Assembly (NCBI GenBank): GCA_016934985.1
Contig: JAFGRU010000069.1
Coordinates: 1 to 40,941 of the forward strand
Length of the DNA: 40,941 bases
From: Deltaproteobacteria bacterium
GTDB taxonomy: Bacteria > Desulfobacterota > Desulfuromonadia > Desulfuromonadales > JAAYDE01
Direction: 5' to 3'
Under the pieces are notes generated by a model. That model ran no database searches. It was not told the origin of the DNA and worked only from the letters and a program-made list of their open reading frames with translations. Position 1 is the first letter of the stretch. Every line of letters begins with the position of its first letter. Both the position numbers and the translations under genes were made by a program. This document shows positions 8,192-15,928 of this stretch, piece by piece.

Positions 8192-8797
8192 TTTTTCCCA
8201 TCCTCATCAATAAAAACACCAAAGTCCGGGCGGTCGGCACCTGCACCCCCGCAGCACCGTTTCCCTCTCGAAAATAAGGCAACCCCTCGTTGACCACCGC
8301 TAAGCCCGCGTCCGCCCCCGAAAAACTGCGATGGCATCCCATCGACAGTCACCAATACCCTTTAATACTAAAACGTTAACCGGAAAGTTTGTCTTGTCAA
8401 CCCCCAAAATCACCTTCTTTAAAGAAGCTAAAGATTCAATTCTAAAACGATTTTTTCCTAACTCACGGTATTAATAAATGCTCTGTCGCAAAACCGGTCG
8501 GTATCCGTCATATCGAGTCAGGAATGGTCATGTCCTCCGCACAGGCAGCGGCAAACCGGCGGAAAGCCAGGAGCAGGCACGGCTTGAGATTGCCTGCAGA
8601 TGAGTAATGCAATCGCTGTTTTCATAAATGATTCAGGTTAAATGCGCCTGAAGATACCTCTCTGATGCCTTCAAGACCCGATTTCTTGAAAAGTTCCGCC
8701 GGGTCAAGGCCTCTGCGCACCAAAGGCGTCGAAAAAAATGCATTCATCACAGCCGTTGAACGTTCAGGCTGCAATAAAAAACTACAGGAACCTTTGT
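8192..8797. other. 606-base spacer without a gene
   Basis: No protein-like frame is visible on either strand. A 7-bp hairpin (GCAGGCA 8573-8579 / TGCCTGC 8591-8597) follows a GGCAAACC...GGAAA phrase at 8550-8565. This weakly recalls a c-di-GMP-I riboswitch on the plus strand, where no gene follows. The promoter of the barrel-wza-wzc unit should be here, but I cannot assign it. Confidence 0.4.
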
Positions 8798-10759
8798 TTA
8801 ACCTTCCTTTCCATAAAGGGGAGAAAATCCGGCCGGGAAATGGTGTCGAACGGGGGGGGCTTGGGGGGATTTAAAGCGCATTTTAGGTGCCGGGTCCTTC
8901 TGCTGCGGCTGGTATTCAGGGACGATATCCCTGAGAATTGAAAGCACGGCTTCTGAATCTTTTACCCTCGTCGCATGCCTCAGTACCTCAATCTGTTTGT
9001 CCAGAATAGTGGAATCGATATGAAGAGCCTGGGCCACACAAATTTTTTCATGCCGGGTTTTGCACACTCCTTCGCCGGCGAGAAGAAGTTCTTCATAGAG
9101 CTTTTCCCCCGGCCTTAATCCGGTAAAAATAATGTCGATGTCCTCGTTCTCCTTCAGTCCCGAGAGGCGGATCAGTTCTCTGGCCAGGCTGACGATTTTG
9201 ACCGGCTCACCCATATCGAGCAGGAATATTTCACCTCCCTTACCCATGCTGCCGGCCTGAAGAACCAATTGCGACGCCTCGGGGATCGTCATGAAGAAGC
9301 GGGTAACCTCGGGATGGGTAACGGTAATCGGTCCGCCTTTTTGAATTTGTTCCCTGAATATGGGAATAACGCTGCCGTTACTTCCCAGGACATTGCCGAA
9401 ACGCACCGTAACGAGTTTGGTTTTGCTCTTTCTCGAAAGGTTCTGAACATACATCTCCGCGGCGCGCTTACTGGCGCCCATGATATTGGTCGGATTGACC
9501 GCTTTGTCGGTGGAAACCATGACGAAATGTTTCACACCAAAGGCATCGGCGGCATCAGCGATGTTTTTAGTCCCCAGCACGTTGTTTCCAAGCACTTCAA
9601 CCGGATTGCTTTCCGAGAGAGGAACATGTTTGTAAGCAGCGGTATGAAAAACGACTTCGGGCCGAAGGCACCTGAAAACCTGCTCTACTGCAGCCCTGTC
9701 CCGGATATCATTTAGAGAAGCGGTGATATCAATGCGCTGGAATTGTTTTTTCAACTCATTTTCGATGAAAAACAGGGGCGTTTCGGCGTTATCAAAAAGC
9801 ACGAGGCTGTGCGGTGAAAATCTCGCCGCCTGGCGGCAAATTTCCGATCCGATGCTTCCGGCCGCTCCCGTAACGAGGATTCTCTTTCCTTCCAGGAACT
9901 CTTTGATCCCCTCGATATCGAGACGAACGGGACAACGGCCGAGGAGATCCTCGAGCTGAACATTTCTGAGGTTCTGAACCGAGATTTCGCCGTTGATAAT
10001 GTCTCCCATGTTGGGGAGAATTTTTGATTCGACTTTGGCTTTTCGACAAACGTCGACGATTTTCCGCAGTTCCTTGCGACACACTGACGAACTCGCCACG
10101 ATCACCATGTCGATTTTTCTCTCACTGCAGATTGCTGCCAACTCGCGGGTCGTCCCCAGAACCGATACCCCCATAAAGCCGAGCTGCTGACGCTCTTTAT
10201 CATTATCGATAAATCCCAGCACAGTTTTATTCATGTGGGGGTTCTGACGGATTTCCCTTACGATGGTCTGGCCGGCTGCACCGGCCCCCACGATCAAAAC
10301 CCTCTGCATGCGGGCGTTTTTTTCCTGAAAGTTCAAGGTAAGATTTTCCCTGAAAAGGCGCGTGAATACGCGTACGCCACTCATGATGAGAAAACAGAAC
10401 AGACCGTCAAGAATCAGTATGGAGCGGGGCATGTTTTCGAGACGAAAAGCGAGAGCCGCATATATTATAAAGGCAGTGGACGCAATGATATTCCCTTTAA
10501 GAATAACCATCATATCCGGCAGGGAAACGAATCGCCACCAGCCGGTAAACATGCCGAACTTCCAGAACACCAGGGTTTTGATAACGATGATGACAGGAAG
10601 AAGCTTCAAAAAGACCTGCCAGTAATGGGTGGGAATGTCACCGTCGAAGCGGACCGCAAAGGCAATCAGAAAAGCACTGAGAATAATGTCAATCTGGAAA
10701 AAAAGAAGAAAAGGTTTCCTGAAGGAAGATTTTTCAAATAAATTTTTCCATTTGCCCAT
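8798..10759 (-). CDS. WbpM/PglF-type membrane nucleotide-sugar 4,6-dehydratase
   Basis: A 653-residue protein with four N-terminal transmembrane helices (~20-130). A first Rossmann-like domain (VLIVGAGAAGQTIVREI) follows, then the catalytic extended SDR domain (ILVTGAAGSIGSEICRQ). The catalytic segment reads MVSTDKAVNPTNIMGASKR: Met replaces Tyr of the usual YxxxK while the Lys is kept, a hallmark of WbpM/PglF-type dehydratases. These convert UDP-GlcNAc to the 4-keto-6-deoxy sugar, the first step toward bacillosamine/QuiNAc-type residues. I chose ATG 10759 because GAGGGGAGG lies six bases upstream; a start at 10846 would add 29 residues with no homologous look. The product would feed the DegT aminotransferase encoded upstream. 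Confidence 0.92.
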   Translation of the reverse strand: MGKWKNLFEKSSFRKPFLLFFQIDIILSAFLIAFAVRFDGDIPTHYWQVFLKLLPVIIVIKTLVFWKFGMFTGWWRFVSLPDMMVILKGNIIASTAFIIYAALAFRLENMPRSILILDGLFCFLIMSGVRVFTRLFRENLTLNFQEKNARMQRVLIVGAGAAGQTIVREIRQNPHMNKTVLGFIDNDKERQQLGFMGVSVLGTTRELAAICSERKIDMVIVASSSVCRKELRKIVDVCRKAKVESKILPNMGDIINGEISVQNLRNVQLEDLLGRCPVRLDIEGIKEFLEGKRILVTGAAGSIGSEICRQAARFSPHSLVLFDNAETPLFFIENELKKQFQRIDITASLNDIRDRAAVEQVFRCLRPEVVFHTAAYKHVPLSESNPVEVLGNNVLGTKNIADAADAFGVKHFVMVSTDKAVNPTNIMGASKRAAEMYVQNLSRKSKTKLVTVRFGNVLGSNGSVIPIFREQIQKGGPITVTHPEVTRFFMTIPEASQLVLQAGSMGKGGEIFLLDMGEPVKIVSLARELIRLSGLKENEDIDIIFTGLRPGEKLYEELLLAGEGVCKTRHEKICVAQALHIDSTILDKQIEVLRHATRVKDSEAVLSILRDIVPEYQPQQKDPAPKMRFKSPQAPPVRHHFPAGFSPLYGKEG

Positions 10760-11091
10760 GGAAAGCCTCCCCTCAACGCATTGCAACAGTTTTTCCTTTT
10801 CCTGTTTAATAACGATAGAGTATAGGGACGGCAATTCAATCACCATAAATGTTGATTATTGTAATCATTTATGGTTTAAAAAAATTCAAACTTAGGTTTG
10901 TATTGGACAAAGAATTTTATTAGCTGATTTTTATTTTCCTTATAAGTTATCAGCCAAGGAATTTAATTCATTCAAAATAAATCAATAATCACCAGTGATT
11001 ATCAATAAAATTTTTTAATTCAAAATGGAAGGTACGTTTTATTTTCAAAGGAGGGCTTTAGTATTGAAGATTGGTTGTTTAAAGAGGAATA
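10760..11091. promoter_or_regulatory. AT-rich regulatory spacer with multiple dyads
   Basis: There is no gene in this 332-base gap. A large inverted repeat pairs ACCATAAATG (10842-10851) with CATTTATGGT (10866-10875), and inside it TGATTA-TTG-TAATCA (10853-10867) is itself palindromic. A second perfect dyad, ATAATCAC-CA-GTGATTAT, spans 10985-11002. GCTGAT (10923-10928) and ATCAGC (10949-10954) form a third, looser pair. The position between a LuxR-type regulator gene and the dehydratase gene suggests operators, possibly for that regulator. No sigma-70 boxes could be assigned with confidence. Confidence 0.45.
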
Positions 11092-11724
11092 TTAATTAAA
11101 TGTCATAGTATTAACGTTGGAAATACTTATAGCCAGTTGAAGCCTGTTCGGAACACCGAACTTCTTGAACAGTCTGTTCATATGTGATTTCACAGTTTGC
11201 TCACTGATAAAAAGCTCCTGGGCAATTTTTTTATTTGTATATCCAGAGCTGAGACAATTAAGCACTTCTTTTTCTCTTTTGGTCAAAAGGATGTGTTTCT
11301 TTTTTGCATAATTACTGCAAAGGGAGTTCCTGATTGTATCGTGGGCAATCCACAGATCGCCCGCATATACTTTGTGAATAGCCTTTTTCATGTGTTCCGA
11401 ATCGGCGTCCTGGGTCAATATGCCGACCAGTCCGCGGGCCACCATCCCCTGCAGGTCCTGAAACACGAATGAGGCATCGCCCTTTCCCGTAACCAAAAGG
11501 ATTTTTGGAGGGGAATTATCGATTTTCAATGATTTTTCCAGAACGCTCTGAAAAAAGAAATCGTCCAGGATAAAGATATCCGGCTTATCGTGGAGCATCT
11601 CTTCGAGTTCGTAACAAGAGCATGCGACACCTACAACGTTCAAATCTTCACATTCCCGAAGAAGATGCCTCAATCCTTCCGCAAACAGGTTAAGCTTGCA
11701 CCCTATAAGCAATTTGATAGGCAT
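11092..11724 (-). CDS. LuxR/NarL-family transcription regulator with degenerate receiver domain
   Basis: A 210-residue protein with an N-terminal receiver-like domain (~1-125) and a C-terminal LuxR helix-turn-helix (LTKREKEVLNCLSSGYTNKK then ISEQTVKSHMNRLFKKFGV, ~145-195). The DNA-binding part is canonical. In the receiver, the acidic pair after strand 1 (normally DD in LLIADDH) is replaced by GCKLN. The phosphoacceptor region still has acidic residues (FILDDFF). The conserved Lys of the LLKDA-type motif is Gln (ILTQDA). The protein is therefore unlikely to be a normal phosphorylated response regulator and may respond to another signal or act constitutively. The start has GAGGAG upstream. AT-rich spacers on both sides suggest its own transcription unit. 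It probably controls the polysaccharide genes. Confidence 0.85.
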   Translation of the reverse strand: MPIKLLIGCKLNLFAEGLRHLLRECEDLNVVGVACSCYELEEMLHDKPDIFILDDFFFQSVLEKSLKIDNSPPKILLVTGKGDASFVFQDLQGMVARGLVGILTQDADSEHMKKAIHKVYAGDLWIAHDTIRNSLCSNYAKKKHILLTKREKEVLNCLSSGYTNKKIAQELFISEQTVKSHMNRLFKKFGVPNRLQLAISISNVNTMTFN

Positions 11725-11977
11725 TCTTCTTTTCTCCTCTATGTTCGGGGAATCTTAGTCACCGTTCAAAAGCCCGTACTTCCACACGAATCAATAACCA
11801 AAAATTGAAAGAGCTGACTTAAAACAAGGTGGCGTACTTTCGGGGAGGTATTCTTAAACATATTATCCAGATAAGGACGCTATCGAAAGTCGACCTTTGT
11901 TCCATCCTTTTGTCGGTATAATTCGACTCTACCAGCTTGTAAGCGTCTGTCAAATTTCCAAATAATCTGTTTTTTCA

Positions 11978-13231
11978 TCATCGCACAGCACGTCCGAATA
12001 CCTCTTTTACCGTTCGAGCTGTTTTTTCCAAAGCTTCTTCGCTTAATGTCGGATGGACCAGGAACATGAGACTCGTTTCCCCCAATTGCCTGGCAACCGG
12101 CAGCCTGTTCTGCGGTCCTTTTCCCCTTTTACCCAAAGTGCCAAAGGCCTTTTCCTGGTAGATCTCACTACAGCTTCCGCTGAAACAAGGGACTCCTTGT
12201 CCGGTGATTTCATTCATAATCCGGTCGCGCGACCACCCGGGCTTCAAACGCTCAGGCTCCACAAAGGCATAGTACTTATAGTAGGAATGAAAAAAATCCG
12301 GCGGCGGTTCGGTAATCCGCAGCCCGGCGGCCTGTTTGAAAGACGCCGTAAGGATGGCGGCATTGCGCCTGCGAAGTTCCACCCATCCGGGTAATTTTTT
12401 GAGGACGGACATTCCTACTGCCGCCTGCATTTCCGTCATGCGCCAGTTGGTTCCAAAGGTTTCATGCAACCATCGAAAGCCCGGGGAGGGGGAAGTATCG
12501 TGCACAGCCCGATAACTTTTACCGTGATCCTTGAAAGCCCATGCCCGCTCCCAAACCTCCCGGGTATTGGTGGTCAGCATCCCCCCTTCGCCCGCTGTGG
12601 TCATAATTTTATCCTGGCAAAAGGAGAAAGCTGCGGCATCCCCGATTGACCCGACAGGCCGCCCTTTATATTTTGCCCCATGGGCCTGGGCACAGTCTTC
12701 GATTACTTTAAGGCCATGTTCCCCGGCCACTTCCAGTATCGGATCCATATCACAGGGCCAGCCGGCAAGATGAACGGCAATAACCGCGCGGGTACGGGGC
12801 GTAACCACAGCCTTGAGGGTTTCGGCCGTCATGTTCTGGCTGACCGGATCGACATCGGCCATCACAGGGACACAGCCGCGCATGACAATAGCACTGGCCG
12901 AAGCGATAAACGTCCTGCTGGTGGTCACAACCTCAGCCCCGGGAGCAATGCCCAGAGCATGAAGAGCCAACTCGAGGGCAACAGTACCATTGGCCAGGGC
13001 CACGGCGTAATCACAATCAAATGCGGAAGCGAAACGCCTTTCAAAGAGGCGCCCTTCCTCTCCCGTCCAATAATTAACCTTGCCGCTTTCCAGAACCCTG
13101 ACGACAGCAGTAATTTCATCCTGGTCAAAATGAGGCCAGGGGGCGAACAGGGCCTGGGCACGTTTGACGCTCTGAATGCGCCTCGGCCTCTTTTTTTCAG
13201 AATCAATTTTTTGATTTTTAATTTCACTCAT
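11978..13231 (-). CDS. DegT/DnrJ/EryC1/StrS-family PLP-dependent sugar aminotransferase
   Basis: A 417-residue fold-type I aminotransferase. After a ~25-residue basic extension come VALANGTVALELAL (cofactor phosphate region), VIEDCAQAHGA with the Asp that pairs with the PLP ring nitrogen, and the Schiff-base lysine K208 in FSFCQDKIMTTAGEGG. The family transfers an amino group from glutamate to 3- or 4-keto nucleotide sugars. With the WbpM-like dehydratase nearby, the best guess is a 4-aminotransferase of the PglE type giving a UDP-4-amino-4,6-dideoxy sugar. I prefer ATG 13231 to the TTG two codons upstream because AAGG is then well spaced. Gene-free spacers flank it, so it may be separately transcribed. 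The 3- versus 4-position specificity cannot be read from sequence. Confidence 0.9.
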   Translation of the reverse strand: MSEIKNQKIDSEKKRPRRIQSVKRAQALFAPWPHFDQDEITAVVRVLESGKVNYWTGEEGRLFERRFASAFDCDYAVALANGTVALELALHALGIAPGAEVVTTSRTFIASASAIVMRGCVPVMADVDPVSQNMTAETLKAVVTPRTRAVIAVHLAGWPCDMDPILEVAGEHGLKVIEDCAQAHGAKYKGRPVGSIGDAAAFSFCQDKIMTTAGEGGMLTTNTREVWERAWAFKDHGKSYRAVHDTSPSPGFRWLHETFGTNWRMTEMQAAVGMSVLKKLPGWVELRRRNAAILTASFKQAAGLRITEPPPDFFHSYYKYYAFVEPERLKPGWSRDRIMNEITGQGVPCFSGSCSEIYQEKAFGTLGKRGKGPQNRLPVARQLGETSLMFLVHPTLSEEALEKTARTVKEVFGRAVR

Positions 13232-13684
13232 TGCCAACCTTCAATATTCAGGACTTCTTAAAACCGGCGTTTAACGAATGCCTCGGAAACGATAAAACAA
13301 TAAAATTCTTTATAGGAATATCTCCAAAAACAAATCGTCGCTGAGTGAGGATCATTTGTCGCTTAAAGAAATTTAGGGCTGGACTCAAGTTAGAAGGCTG
13401 GCCTTCTCATGCTCCCCGACCTTTATATAACAATGGTAGATAAGGATAATGCTTATTCAAGAAGACAAAGGTTCTGTTTTTTTAGATAAAAAGTATGTAG
13501 TAATTACCACCTAAAGTTGTATTAAAATAATGGTTCACCTGGAGACAGATCTCCTTAATGGTCTTCAAAAAGAAAAAAACTGCTGTTGGAGCTATTACTG
13601 AAAAGTCCACATAGCCAGGGATATGAACTGTTTGAGAGCACTTTTGAAAGATAAACAGAGCGTTAGCAAAAATGCTGGATCCAT
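13232..13684. other. 453-base AT-rich spacer without a gene
   Basis: No open frame with protein character is present. A small dyad AGAAGGC-TG-GCCTTCT lies at 13392-13407. Promoter elements for the aminotransferase gene are expected here, but none could be assigned. Confidence 0.4.
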
Positions 13685-14641
13685 TTATTTTGGCGCCAAT
13701 ACCGCAGCCACAGGGAAATGATCCGATCCGCCGGAATCCTTTAGCGTGCCGGCTTGCAATGCAACAAAACGGTCGTTGAAAAAGATATGGTCTATACGTA
13801 CCAAAGGCGGAACCGGGAGGATGCCAAACAAGCGAAGGGATAAAGAAGGATAGGTAAATCCGAAACCATAACCGGCTTCCAAATGGGCATTGTGCAGGCG
13901 CCGATTGATCATTTTAAAGGTTTGCGACTGGTCGGTTATATTGAAATCACCCCCCAGGATGACCGGTCCGGCATCAGGAAGGATATCCTCTTCCATAAGA
14001 GCAGCCAATTTCCTGTAGCGCCGCAGCCAGCCTCCGCGCCTGAGCGGATGAACATTGAAAACCGTAACCGGGCCGACCGGCGAAAGCAAAACAACCTTTT
14101 GAGCCTGGCCCTTTTTTTTAAGGCTCACACTGGACTCTATCGGATAGCGGCTGACGACCGCCTGCAGAAGTCGCGGATCATAGGAAAAAGAAATGCTCCC
14201 TTCCGGATAAAGCCCACGAAGCTGTTCGATCAGTTTTTCAAATATCCGAGGTTCAATTTCCTGCAGCAGCAGAATATCCGGTTGTTTTTGCAGAATAACC
14301 TGCGCCATTCGAGCGACATGGGTATTTTTTGACCAGGTATTAAAACTGAGTACCCGGATTTCGCCGGCTCCCGGTTCTGGCGTCACCGGGCGTGGCAAAA
14401 ACAGGGGAACATAGGCGGCAAAGATAAGGATTACACACGCCCCAACGACAAAAACCAACCGCCAGTGGTGTGTCAAGCCCGCCCACATCAGGGCGGGAAT
14501 CAGTCCGATCAGAAGCCAGGGCATGAAATAAGCGGTAAAACGGGAAAGAAACAGATGGTCCCCTGTCCACCAGCGCAAAACCAGGCCCGCCAGGACGCAG
14601 GCCCCGAAACCCCAGCTGACTATCCAGACAAATTGACGCAT
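13685..14641 (-). CDS. Membrane-anchored endonuclease/exonuclease/phosphatase (EEP) family hydrolase
   Basis: A 318-residue protein with three N-terminal transmembrane helices (~5-25, 35-55, 62-82), then an EEP domain facing the periplasm by topology. Visible motifs are VLSFNTWSKN, the metal-binding glutamate in LLLQEIEP, FNVHPLR, the catalytic GGDFNI and the terminal SDHFPVAA histidine motif. EEP enzymes cleave phosphodiesters or phosphomonoesters (nucleic acids, inositol phosphates, sphingomyelin). Close paralogues with this three-helix anchor are common in bacterial envelopes and their substrate is generally unknown. The gene follows the phosphoglycosyl transferase by two bases, so it is in the same operon. 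A lipid-linked or polymer phosphodiester is a reasonable but unproven substrate. Confidence 0.85.
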   Translation of the reverse strand: MRQFVWIVSWGFGACVLAGLVLRWWTGDHLFLSRFTAYFMPWLLIGLIPALMWAGLTHHWRLVFVVGACVILIFAAYVPLFLPRPVTPEPGAGEIRVLSFNTWSKNTHVARMAQVILQKQPDILLLQEIEPRIFEKLIEQLRGLYPEGSISFSYDPRLLQAVVSRYPIESSVSLKKKGQAQKVVLLSPVGPVTVFNVHPLRRGGWLRRYRKLAALMEEDILPDAGPVILGGDFNITDQSQTFKMINRRLHNAHLEAGYGFGFTYPSLSLRLFGILPVPPLVRIDHIFFNDRFVALQAGTLKDSGGSDHFPVAAVLAPK

Positions 14642-14643
14642 CC

Positions 14644-15912
14644 CTAGAGCTTTTTACTGCGGATCTGGTCAAGATACGGTTCCACCACATCGGTATCCGG
14701 AGCAACCTTCTCCCGACAAAGTACTTTCCAAAGTGTAATAGCCAGAATTTTCAAATCCAGCCTCAGGGACCAGTTCTCTGCATACCAGACATCCATGGCC
14801 AGTCGCTGATCCCATGGCAGATAGTTCCGCCCATGAATTTGTGCCCAGCCGGTAATGCCGGGATACACCGAATGCCGCAGTTTCTCCCTCTTGGTAAAAT
14901 AAGGGAGGTATTTCATTAATAGGGGCCGGGGTCCTACAAGACTCATATCCCCTTTAAGGACATTGAACAACTCCGGCAATTCATCCATGCTGGTACTGCG
15001 CAGGAAGCGCCCGAACCTGGTCAGGCGCTGGCCATCAGGCAAAAGCCGGCCATCACTATCCCGGGCATCAGTCATGGTCCTGAATTTATAAAGGGTAAAC
15101 GGCTTGCCAAAACGTCCCGGCCGTTCCTGACCGAAAAAAACCGGCTGCCCAATGTCCACCCTAACCAGGATGGCCAAAAAGGCCAGCAGGGGCAGGAGGA
15201 CCGGGGCAAGGGTCAATAACAACAGGAGGTCCAGCATTCTTTTTCCCACCTGCCTTTGGTTTCGGCATTCCGGGTCGCTTAACAGTTCAGGAACATCATA
15301 AAGAAAATAGCGGCGCACAATACAACGGGGCAGCTCGCGATAACCAATCAACCGGTGCATCCACAGCGCGGGAAGGTTGCCGGCAACGTAACAGCCGTAT
15401 GCCCTGCGGAAACCCCGTTCCCGCAGCATCTCCAGCACCCGGCTGTGGAAAGCAGTGGCCAGACCGCCGCCACGCTGATCGGCATTGATCTGCAAATCAA
15501 ATCCATAGATGTCCCTGTCGCCGAAATCCAGGCCAAACCATTTGACGTGGGGATGAACATCGGGGCTTTGGGCACTCTCACGAGAGACGTACCACATATC
15601 CCCTATGACATGCCGTTCTTTCTCAACCAGGACGAAAGTCCGATAGCCGCGGGGGAAATAAACCCTGGCCCGTTCAAAGCGGCTTTTCAGCGGATAGTCA
15701 AGCTGACAGGAAAAAAAATTTTCAGGGCCCAGCTCGAGGATAGACAAATCTTCATTGTCAAACGCCGGAGCAGGTTTGACAGAATCGAGATCCATTGCCG
15801 TTGGCACCATCTCTTCGTACTTGTAGAGAGTGTTTTTGCACGCTGACCAAAAGCCCTGTTGACGGCTATGCTCCACAAATTGAAAGTATTTGGTTCGCAG
15901 AAACGGCATCAT
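14644..15912 (-). CDS. GNAT acyltransferase - monotopic phosphoglycosyl transferase fusion
   Basis: A 422-residue two-domain protein. Residues ~50-205 form a GNAT fold: the acyl-carrier/CoA pyrophosphate loop reads QRGGGLATAFHSR and the last motif is NLPALWMHRLIGY. Residues ~220-415 form a monotopic phosphoglycosyl transferase of the PglC/WcaJ type: re-entrant hydrophobic helix LLLLTLAPVLLPLLAFLAIL, then LYKFRTM, the catalytic Asp-Glu dyad in STSMDELPELFNVLKG, and SLVGPRPLL. The second domain moves a sugar-1-phosphate from UDP-sugar to undecaprenyl phosphate and starts repeat-unit assembly. The first most simply N-acylates the same UDP-amino sugar beforehand, replacing the separate PglD step. 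It is 16 bases downstream of the adenylation ligase, suggesting the acyl group comes from the carrier-protein module. The fusion is clear; the donor is inferred. Confidence 0.9.
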   Translation of the reverse strand: MMPFLRTKYFQFVEHSRQQGFWSACKNTLYKYEEMVPTAMDLDSVKPAPAFDNEDLSILELGPENFFSCQLDYPLKSRFERARVYFPRGYRTFVLVEKERHVIGDMWYVSRESAQSPDVHPHVKWFGLDFGDRDIYGFDLQINADQRGGGLATAFHSRVLEMLRERGFRRAYGCYVAGNLPALWMHRLIGYRELPRCIVRRYFLYDVPELLSDPECRNQRQVGKRMLDLLLLLTLAPVLLPLLAFLAILVRVDIGQPVFFGQERPGRFGKPFTLYKFRTMTDARDSDGRLLPDGQRLTRFGRFLRSTSMDELPELFNVLKGDMSLVGPRPLLMKYLPYFTKREKLRHSVYPGITGWAQIHGRNYLPWDQRLAMDVWYAENWSLRLDLKILAITLWKVLCREKVAPDTDVVEPYLDQIRSKKL

Positions 15913-15928
15913 AGCTTAGGTTCTCCTC

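Noticed and set aside
8540..8600. Plus-strand phrase GGCAAACC...GGAAA...GCC followed by a hairpin, resembling a c-di-GMP-I (GEMM) riboswitch.
   Set aside because: The conserved second strand (GACGCAAAGCC-like) is not matched well, and no plus-strand gene follows for kilobases. A covariance-model search with RF01051 would settle it.
13685..14641. Possible exosortase, because a multi-helix protein sits next to the sugar transferase.
   Set aside because: Only three helices are present and the C-terminal domain has clear EEP motifs (GGDFNI, SDHFPV), not the exosortase Cys/Arg/His pattern.
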